Shown: piece by piece, positions 57,703-64,000 of the stretch | Layout: each line of letters opens with the position of its first letter | Numbering within the stretch: the stretch's first letter is position 1 | Translations under genes and position numbers: made by a program | The notes under the pieces: generated by a model | Database searches by the model: none | Told to the model about the DNA's origin: nothing | Seen by the model: only the letters and a program-made list of their open reading frames with translations | DNA from: Mucilaginibacter gotjawali | GTDB taxonomy: Bacteria; Bacteroidota; Bacteroidia; Sphingobacteriales; Sphingobacteriaceae | NCBI RefSeq assembly: GCF_002355435.1 | Contig: NZ_AP017313.1 | Span: forward strand, 1,116,001-1,180,000 | Direction of reading: 5' to 3' | Length of the DNA: 64,000 nt

Positions 57703-59982
57703 ATGAAGAAAGCCTTATTTTTAATTGTTTTTTTGAGTTGCGCAATCAGCATCTTAAACGCTCAGCAACGCGATCTTGTTAAATATGTAAATACCCGGCA
57801 GGGCACAAATTCAAAATATGAATTTTCGTACGGGAACACCTACCCGGCTACCGCGCTGCCATTCGGAATGAATACCTGGACGCCACAAACAGGTAAAAAC
57901 GGCGACGGCTGGAAATACCAGTATTTCGTACACACTATCCGCGGTTTTCAGCAGTCGCATCAATGCAGCTCGTGGGTGAATGATTACGCCGTTTTTTCGC
58001 TGATGCCTGTATCGGGCAAACTGGTTGTAAATGAAGATGAGCGGGCGGCTTCTTTCAGCCATGATAACGAAATTGCGCAGCCAGGCTATTACAAGGTTAA
58101 GCTGGATAATAATATCACCACAGAAATAAGCCCTACTGAACGGGGCGCTCATTTGCGTTTTACATTCCCTCATTCAAAATCCACCTATATTGTTTTGGAT
58201 GGCTATACCAAAATGAGCATGGTGAAGATCGATCCTGATCACAAAAAAATTACCGGTTATGTTAATAACTGCCGTTGGGCGCCATCCAATTTCAAAAACT
58301 ATTTTGTAATTGTGTTTGATAAGCCATTCAAAGGCTATGGCACCTGGGAGAATAAGCATAATCAAATCACACCCGATAGCCTGTTTGCCGAAGGCGAGGG
58401 CAGGGGCGCATATATTAAGTTTAAAGATGGCGAAACCGTGCAAGCCAGAGTTGCCTCATCCTATATCAGCCCGGAACAGGCTGAGCTCACCCTGCAAACG
58501 GAGTTGGGCAAATATAAATCCTTTGATGAAACGCATGCGGCAGCCGATAAAGTTTGGAATACACTGCTTGGCAGGATGCTGGCTGAAGGCGGCACGGAAG
58601 AGCAGAAGGCGACATTTTACTCGTGCCTGTATCATGCCAACCTGTTTTCGCACCAGTTTTTTGAATATAACAAAGATGGTAAACCCTATTATTTTAGCCC
58701 CTACGATGGAAAAGTACATGATGGATACATGTATACTGACAATGGCTTTTGGGATACTTTCAGGGCGCAATTTCCGCTGAATACCATCATACACCCGGCC
58801 ATGGAGGGCCGTTACGCGCAGGCATTGCTGGATGCGCAGCAACAATGCGGATGGCTGCCTGCATGGTCGTTCCCGGCCGAAACCGGGGGGATGCTGGGGA
58901 ATCATTCCATCTCCATATTAGCGGATGCCTGGGTAAAAGGGATCCGGACATTTGACCCGAAAAAAGCGCTCGAAGCTTATTACCACGAAGCTACCAATAA
59001 GGGCCCCTGGGGCAGCGCTAACGGCAGGCCGGGCTGGAAAGAGTATTTTGCAGATGGCTATGTACCGTACAGCGCCAAAACCCAGGGCGCAACTGCCTGG
59101 ACGCTGGAGTTTGCTTATGACGATTTTTGCGCTTACCAGTTAGCCAAACAGACCGGCAACAAGTTTTATGAAAATGTATTTGCCCGGCAGATGTACAACT
59201 ATAAAAACCTGTTCGACCCGAAAACGCGGTTTATGCGTGCCAAAGATGAAGCCGGAAACTGGATTGAGCCGTTTGACCCGATGGACTGGGGCGGCCCTTA
59301 TACAGAAGGCAACGCCTGGCACTGGACCTGGTCGGTTTTTCATGACACGCAGGGGCTGATAGATTTGATGGGCGGAAACAAAAATTTCACGGCAAAACTC
59401 GACTCGGTGTTTACTGAACCGGGAACGATCAAGGTAGGCGGATACGGTACGGTGATCCACGAAATGACAGAAATGGCCGCCTTTAATATGGGCCAGTATG
59501 CCCAGGGAAATGAGCCGATCCACCATATGATCTACCTGTACAATTATGCCGGCGAACCCTGGAAAGCACAGCAGCATATCCGGGAGGTGATGGACAAAAT
59601 GTACAATGCTACGGAAAACGGTTATCCCGGCGATGAAGACGAGGGGCAAATGTCGTCCTGGTATGTTTTAAGCGCTGCCGGTATCTACAGCGTTTGCCCG
59701 GGAACGGACCAATACGTAATAGGCAGCCCGGCATTTAATAAAATAACCATCACCCTTGAAAACGGAAATAAGTTTACGATAGAAGCAAATAACAACAGCA
59801 AAACGAATGTTTATATCCAATCTGCTACTTTAAACGGGAAGCCATATACCCATCACTGGATAACGCAGGCCGATATTATGAATGGCGGTGTACTCCATTT
59901 TGAAATGGGTGACAAGCCCAATTTTCAACGCGGGCTAAATGCAGACGATAAACCATTTTCACTGTCGAAGCGGGTATTATAA
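57703..59982 (+). CDS. GH92 alpha-mannosidase-type enzyme, copy 2
   Basis: 759 residues from ATG 57703; an in-frame GTG at 57646 would add 19 residues ahead of a good signal peptide (MKKALFLIVFLSCAISILNAQ) and is rejected. GH92 markers are LVKYVNTRQGTNSKYEFSYG, YPATALPFGMNTWTPQ, catalytic QGNEPIHHMIYLYN with E604, and GDEDEGQMSSWYVLSAAGIY. The N-terminal domain keeps Q-C-S-S-W-V-N-D-Y aromatic residues typical of the sugar pocket. It is clearly a different subtype from copy 1. Its leader contains both an operator and a terminator. Confidence 0.94.
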   Translation: MKKALFLIVFLSCAISILNAQQRDLVKYVNTRQGTNSKYEFSYGNTYPATALPFGMNTWTPQTGKNGDGWKYQYFVHTIRGFQQSHQCSSWVNDYAVFSLMPVSGKLVVNEDERAASFSHDNEIAQPGYYKVKLDNNITTEISPTERGAHLRFTFPHSKSTYIVLDGYTKMSMVKIDPDHKKITGYVNNCRWAPSNFKNYFVIVFDKPFKGYGTWENKHNQITPDSLFAEGEGRGAYIKFKDGETVQARVASSYISPEQAELTLQTELGKYKSFDETHAAADKVWNTLLGRMLAEGGTEEQKATFYSCLYHANLFSHQFFEYNKDGKPYYFSPYDGKVHDGYMYTDNGFWDTFRAQFPLNTIIHPAMEGRYAQALLDAQQQCGWLPAWSFPAETGGMLGNHSISILADAWVKGIRTFDPKKALEAYYHEATNKGPWGSANGRPGWKEYFADGYVPYSAKTQGATAWTLEFAYDDFCAYQLAKQTGNKFYENVFARQMYNYKNLFDPKTRFMRAKDEAGNWIEPFDPMDWGGPYTEGNAWHWTWSVFHDTQGLIDLMGGNKNFTAKLDSVFTEPGTIKVGGYGTVIHEMTEMAAFNMGQYAQGNEPIHHMIYLYNYAGEPWKAQQHIREVMDKMYNATENGYPGDEDEGQMSSWYVLSAAGIYSVCPGTDQYVIGSPAFNKITITLENGNKFTIEANNNSKTNVYIQSATLNGKPYTHHWITQADIMNGGVLHFEMGDKPNFQRGLNADDKPFSLSKRVL

Positions 59983-59993
59983 AAATGGAACAC

Positions 59994-60110
59994 GTTGATT
60001 ATCAACCGCTCCATCGATTGCTGTTAAATATAGCATTTGTGTTGGCGTTGATTATCAATTGCTTACATAAATTCAGCTATTTATAAAAAAGTGGAACATG
60101 TTGATAATAA
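59994..60110. repeat. Three GTTGATTATCAAC-type palindromes between GH92-2 and GH31
   Basis: GTTGATTATCAAC (59994-60006, perfect palindrome), GTTGATTATCAA (60047-60058) and GTTGATAATAA (60100-60110). The first and third are preceded by TGGAACAC/TGGAACAT. TGTTCC and GGAAC words cluster downstream to 60153. The 326-base gap 59983-60308 has no gene, and no clear promoter was found. It is possibly a second regulator's binding region. Confidence 0.45.
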
Positions 60111-60308
60111 GCATGTTTCGCAATGTTCCGCAGTGTTCCGTGTAAAATGGAACGCTTGAAACCGAGAAAATCAATGAGCGTAATCGGAAGCTCATACGAA
60201 TGATACAACCTCTTTTGATGATACTAAACGGGGCTGGTGCTAATTAAAAACATGAAGCAATTATTTACCAAACAATCTAACAGGCGGTAACGCTAAATTC
60301 CCCAAAAA

Positions 60309-62489
60309 ATGAAAAATAAAAAAGTACAACTGATCTTAATGCTGATCGCAATAATACAGGCAGCCACCGTTTTTTTCGCCAATGCCCAAATTACTAAAAT
60401 ACCGCACGGCATATTGGTTAAAGCCGGGGGCAAGCAAATAGGGTTGACGACCGCCAACGACGCTGCATTTTGCTTAAGCTTAAACGACTCGATCGCGCTA
60501 TCCGCTATTAAAAGCGTTTTTATAGATAACAGCAACAAGGCGGCAGCGCAATTCACCGTGATTTCTGCTGCTCCATCCTACGGGATTAAAACACCGTACG
60601 GAAAACTGATGATAAATACCGGGACCGGCACGTGGTCGTTGTATGACGCGGCCGGGCGGGTACTTATCCCGGATGGCGCTTATTCAACTAATGGCAATAC
60701 CGTACAAATTACTTATTCAACGAAAGGAATGTTATATGGCTCGGGGAACAGAACGTCAAAAGAGCTGGAGAAAAACGAGTCGGCTTCAACGGTATGGAAT
60801 GGTGCTGCTGATATTCCCTATTTTTGGAACAGTTTGGGCTACAGCGCGTTTGGCGTTTCGGCAAATGATGATAAACCCACAACATGGAACCGTGCAAAGG
60901 GAAAAACTGACCTGACCTGGAAATTTACCGGCAAAGAGGCAAATTTATACCTGTGGCCTGCTAAAACTATTTATGATGGCGCCAGTGGCTATGTTAAACT
61001 TACCGGGCGCCCCAAACTGCCCCCAAGGTGGGCATTTGGTTACCTGCAAAGCCAATGGGGCTGGGCGGACAGTACTTACGTAGCCAACGTTGCAACTAAA
61101 TTCCGTACCCATACATTGCCCGTTGATGCTTTTATTTTCGATTTCGAGTGGTATACCACTACCCCGGATTATTCTTTAGGCAGGGATGGCAAAGTTGGAT
61201 TTACCGATTTTACATTTAATCCCAAAGTGTTTCCGTCGCCAGCCAGGCAGATAGCTGACTTAAAAAGCCAGGGCATTAAATTTATTGGTATCCGTAAGCC
61301 AAGGCTGGGCAGCACAACACTGCTGGATACTGCCAGGAAAAACGGCTGGCTGATCAGCCCGAAAACAGATAACCGTGATTTAAATTACAGCAATTCCGGC
61401 TTGCGAAAATGGTATGATGAAAAAAACAGGCCTTTGATTAAAGCTGGAGTTGACGCCTGGTGGGATGATGAAGGCGAATCCTATTATACCTGTTATTATT
61501 GGTGGAATACCGCACAGTACGATTTGCTGGCATCCGCCAGGCCAAATTATCGTCATTTTACCTTAAACAGGGCTTTTAGCCCGGGTACCCAGCGTTTGGG
61601 CTATTGCACCTGGAGCGGTGACATCCCTTCAACCTGGCCATCATTGGCTGAAGTGCCGATGGATCTGCTTAACTTCAGCCTTGCCGGCATGTACTACGGC
61701 TCATGTGATATTGGTGGTTTCCAGGGTACGCCGACCAAAGAAATGCTGGTTCGCTGGTTCCAGGCAGGGGTATTTTTGCCGATCATGCGCTCACACTCCA
61801 ATATTGGCACAACTGCCCGGTTCCCTTATTTATGGGGCACTGATGGGGAAGCCGCTATGCGTAAAGCGCTTGACCTGCGTTACCAATTGCTGCCCTACAT
61901 TTATAGCCTTGGGCACGAAGCCTATACCACCGGCGCGCCTATTATGCGGCCACTGGTGATGGAGTTTCCGGCAGATACCACCGTGGCCAATATGCGGGAT
62001 GAATGGCTGGTAGGAAAGGGCCTGTTAGCTGCACCGGTATTGAATGAAGGCGGCAAGCGTACCATATACTTACCAAACGATACCTGGTTTAACTACTATA
62101 CAGGTGAGGTGATCAGGGGACCCAAAACCATTTCAGTTGATAAGGCGCTTGACGAAATACCTGTATATGTCCGTGCTGGAACCATCCTACCCATTGGCCC
62201 TGTTGTTCAATATTCAGAACAAACGTCAGCTACTCCGCTCGAAATCCATATTTATCCGGGTAAAAACGGCACTTTTAAAATGGTTGAAGATGATGGTGTG
62301 TCCTATAATTACACTAAAGGCAATACCCGTACAACAACGTATAGCTGGAACGATGCCACCAAAACCTTATCATGGAAAGTGAGTGGCGCCTACGCAGGTA
62401 AAAATGTTTATAAAAGTATAAAAGCGGTTTTAGGAAAAGCAGAAAAGACCGCGCTTGTTGGCAATACCGGGAGCCTGGTTTTTAAGTGA
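60309..62489 (+). CDS. GH31 family alpha-glycosidase
   Basis: 726 residues, exported (signal to about FANAQ). After an N-terminal beta domain, the TIM barrel starts near residue 237 (PPRWAFGYLQSQWGWADSTY). The nucleophile is D387 in GVDAWWDDEGES (usual W-x-D-M-N-E, here W-D-D-E-G-E). The acid/base is D438 in CTWSGDIPSTW. PIMRSHSNIGTTARFPYLWG and GKGLLAAPVL are conserved family blocks. Alpha-glucosidase and alpha-xylosidase are the common activities, but the altered nucleophile motif leaves the specificity open. It lies at the end of the mannan-type locus, so it may trim a side chain. Confidence 0.92.
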   Translation: MKNKKVQLILMLIAIIQAATVFFANAQITKIPHGILVKAGGKQIGLTTANDAAFCLSLNDSIALSAIKSVFIDNSNKAAAQFTVISAAPSYGIKTPYGKLMINTGTGTWSLYDAAGRVLIPDGAYSTNGNTVQITYSTKGMLYGSGNRTSKELEKNESASTVWNGAADIPYFWNSLGYSAFGVSANDDKPTTWNRAKGKTDLTWKFTGKEANLYLWPAKTIYDGASGYVKLTGRPKLPPRWAFGYLQSQWGWADSTYVANVATKFRTHTLPVDAFIFDFEWYTTTPDYSLGRDGKVGFTDFTFNPKVFPSPARQIADLKSQGIKFIGIRKPRLGSTTLLDTARKNGWLISPKTDNRDLNYSNSGLRKWYDEKNRPLIKAGVDAWWDDEGESYYTCYYWWNTAQYDLLASARPNYRHFTLNRAFSPGTQRLGYCTWSGDIPSTWPSLAEVPMDLLNFSLAGMYYGSCDIGGFQGTPTKEMLVRWFQAGVFLPIMRSHSNIGTTARFPYLWGTDGEAAMRKALDLRYQLLPYIYSLGHEAYTTGAPIMRPLVMEFPADTTVANMRDEWLVGKGLLAAPVLNEGGKRTIYLPNDTWFNYYTGEVIRGPKTISVDKALDEIPVYVRAGTILPIGPVVQYSEQTSATPLEIHIYPGKNGTFKMVEDDGVSYNYTKGNTRTTTYSWNDATKTLSWKVSGAYAGKNVYKSIKAVLGKAEKTALVGNTGSLVFK

Positions 62490-62556
62490 TAAAATTATAT
62501 TTCCTAACCACCCATATTTATCGCCGGCTAGGAACAGCTTACTTCTCCACAAAAAA

Positions 62557-64000
62557 ATGAAAATTAAAAAAGGACTACCGATTTTATTACTAAGCGTAGT
62601 ATTACTGCCGGCCACAATTTTTACCGCCGGTGCACAAACTAAAAACCCGGACCAGATCCGGGTCAATTATGCCGGGAAGGTAAACACGGTTATCGGCACA
62701 AAGGGCAAAGGAAAAGGCCCGGAAGAAATGTACCTGGAGGCAGGCTTTACTTTTCCGGGGGCTACTTATCCATTTGGTATGGTACAATTTACCACCACTT
62801 TTTTTGATGAAAATAAGGGATTTGTGGTTAACCAGTTAAGTGGTGCCGGTTGTCCGCATATGGGCAATTTTCCCACCCTGCCTTTAAACGGCGATCTGCT
62901 GGTCTCGCCAAATGACATGAAGGGATCCAATCCACAGTATCATATCGAAAAGGCGATGGCCGGTTACTATAAAGTGAATTTAGGCAACAGCAATATTGAT
63001 TGCGGGTTGACTGTAACGAAAAGAACCGGTATGGCGCAATACCGGTTTTCAGATACCGCCAGCCGGGCTACCATCATTATCGGATCGGGTATAAATGCAA
63101 CAAAAATAAATGATGCGCATATTACCATTACCGGCCCCGGTAAATGTGAAGGCTACGCTGACGGTGGTTCCTTTTGCGGGATCAACACCGCTTATAAAGT
63201 TTATTTTGCGGCAGAATTTGATGTTGTGCCAATTGTATCAGGCACATGGAAAGATAACAAGATCAATATTTCCTCCGTTGCTGACAGCGGCGCAAACTCG
63301 GGCGCCTACTTTACCTTTAAGGTTCCTTCGAACAAAATCATCCAGTATAAATTTGGATTGTCGTACGTTTCGATAAAAAATGCAAAGGAAAATTTAAAAG
63401 CGGAAAACTCCGGTTGGGACTTTGCAATGGTAAAAAATAACGCGGTACGCGCCTGGAACAACAAATTAGGAAAAATTGAAGCCATGGGTGGCAGCAATGA
63501 CTTGACCACGCAGTTTTATACGCATTTGTACCATGCCTTTATCCATCCCAGCATTTCAAATGATGTAAATGGCGAATATATTGGCGCTGACAATAAGATT
63601 AAAAAAGCAAGCGGCTTTAATGACTATACGGAGTTTAGTAACTGGGATACATACCGTACACAAACGCCCCTGATCGCCATGCTGGCCCCAAAGGAGACCG
63701 GTGATATGATGGAATCGATCGTAAAATTTGCGCGTCAGTCTGGCGGAGGGTTTCCGCGATGGGTAATGGTAAATAAAGAAACAGGTATTATGCAAGGCGA
63801 CCCAACCTCGATAGTAGTGGCCAACGCTTATACTTACGGTGCAAAAAACTTTGACACTAAGGCTGCACTTGAAATTATGCGCAGCGGGGCAGAAGTGCCG
63901 GGTACCGCATCGCAGGGCCAGCTGACGCGCCCGCAATTGGATCAGTACCTGACCAAGGGCTATGCGCAGGCATCCATGAGTCTTGAATATAATTCAGCAG
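62557..64000 (+). CDS. GH92-family enzyme, copy 3, 3'-truncated by the window edge
   Basis: Open from ATG 62557 to the end of the window (481 residues seen, family usual about 750). It is exported, with signal MKIKKGLPILLLSVVLLPAT followed by IFTAGAQ. GH92 N-terminal sandwich markers are VNTVIGTKGKGKGPEEMYLE, AGFTFPGATYPFGMVQFT and GCPHMGNFPTLPL. The helical domain starts WNNKLGKIEAMGG, then FYTHLYHAFIHPSISNDVNG and FSNWDTYRTQTPLIAML. The catalytic N-E-P segment lies beyond the edge and cannot be checked. It is 67 bases downstream of GH31, probably the same transcript. Confidence 0.9.
   Translation, partial: MKIKKGLPILLLSVVLLPATIFTAGAQTKNPDQIRVNYAGKVNTVIGTKGKGKGPEEMYLEAGFTFPGATYPFGMVQFTTTFFDENKGFVVNQLSGAGCPHMGNFPTLPLNGDLLVSPNDMKGSNPQYHIEKAMAGYYKVNLGNSNIDCGLTVTKRTGMAQYRFSDTASRATIIIGSGINATKINDAHITITGPGKCEGYADGGSFCGINTAYKVYFAAEFDVVPIVSGTWKDNKINISSVADSGANSGAYFTFKVPSNKIIQYKFGLSYVSIKNAKENLKAENSGWDFAMVKNNAVRAWNNKLGKIEAMGGSNDLTTQFYTHLYHAFIHPSISNDVNGEYIGADNKIKKASGFNDYTEFSNWDTYRTQTPLIAMLAPKETGDMMESIVKFARQSGGGFPRWVMVNKETGIMQGDPTSIVVANAYTYGAKNFDTKAALEIMRSGAEVPGTASQGQLTRPQLDQYLTKGYAQASMSLEYNSA

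Noticed and set aside
1-64000. CRISPR arrays, tRNA or rRNA genes
   Set aside because: No regularly spaced identical repeats with unique spacers and no tRNA-like cloverleaf (GGTTCGAATC-type T arm) were seen. The tandem words in gaps are degenerate and lack spacers.

Overview
The window comes from a Bacteroidota chromosome, most likely Sphingobacteriaceae (Mucilaginibacter or Pedobacter type). The evidence is an alanine/glutamate-rich tail on ribosomal protein L17, promoters of the Bacteroidota form TTTG - 19/20 bases - TAnnTTTG, SusC/SusD outer-membrane pairs, many lipoproteins and an abundance of glycoside hydrolases. The genus is an inference. No tRNA, rRNA, CRISPR array or complete insertion sequence was seen.

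Region 1 (1-13.5 kb) is housekeeping genes mixed with toxin-antitoxin debris: the 3' part of rpoA, rplQ, an intact higBA pair, a HicB-like remnant, dnaK, an orphan HicB-like gene, a sugar nucleotidyltransferase, an M42 aminopeptidase, a TPR lipoprotein, a GNAT acetyltransferase, an acyl-CoA carboxylase beta subunit, an MFS transporter with a clear palindromic operator, a frameshifted MazE antitoxin gene and a VapBC-type pair with a 55-residue antitoxin.

Region 2 (13.6-25.6 kb) is accessory. Four copies of a roughly 45-base palindromic repeat (CGTCCG...CGGACG) lie between 14.4 and 16.6 kb. They separate a MITE-like element, an ankyrin lipoprotein gene and a two-gene cassette (a nucleotidyltransferase-fold protein and a small helical partner). 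Further on are an M16 peptidase pair, a TPR/MORN/zinc-finger secreted protein, a candidate structured RNA, and an AhpD-like/DUF3179 pair. A second MITE-like element with its own palindrome copy sits at 25.4-25.5 kb.

Region 3 (25.6-31.7 kb) is cytoplasmic sugar metabolism: a GMC oxidoreductase, class I fructose-bisphosphate aldolase, mannose-6-phosphate isomerase, a phosphomannomutase-type HAD protein and a GH130 enzyme. The last two are 2 bases apart.

Region 4 (31.9-64 kb) is a large polysaccharide-utilisation locus. It holds GH3, two SGNH esterases, a divergent GH38-like protein, three GH92 alpha-mannosidase-type enzymes (the last cut by the window edge), an alpha/beta esterase, two SusC and two SusD proteins, two accessory surface lipoproteins, Lgt, a beta-propeller-like secreted protein and GH31. 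GH92, GH38, GH130, ManA and the PMM-type protein together point to an alpha-mannose-containing, probably acylated, glycan. No regulator gene is visible here. However, six sites of one operator (TTTGCTAAA, four bases, TTTAGCAAA, complete or half) sit on the promoters of this locus, so a LacI-family regulator encoded elsewhere probably coordinates it.

The gaps between genes are themselves unusual. Several contain degenerate tandem 'words' arranged as inverted pairs, a different word at each locus. They make long imperfect hairpins that no gene call explains.
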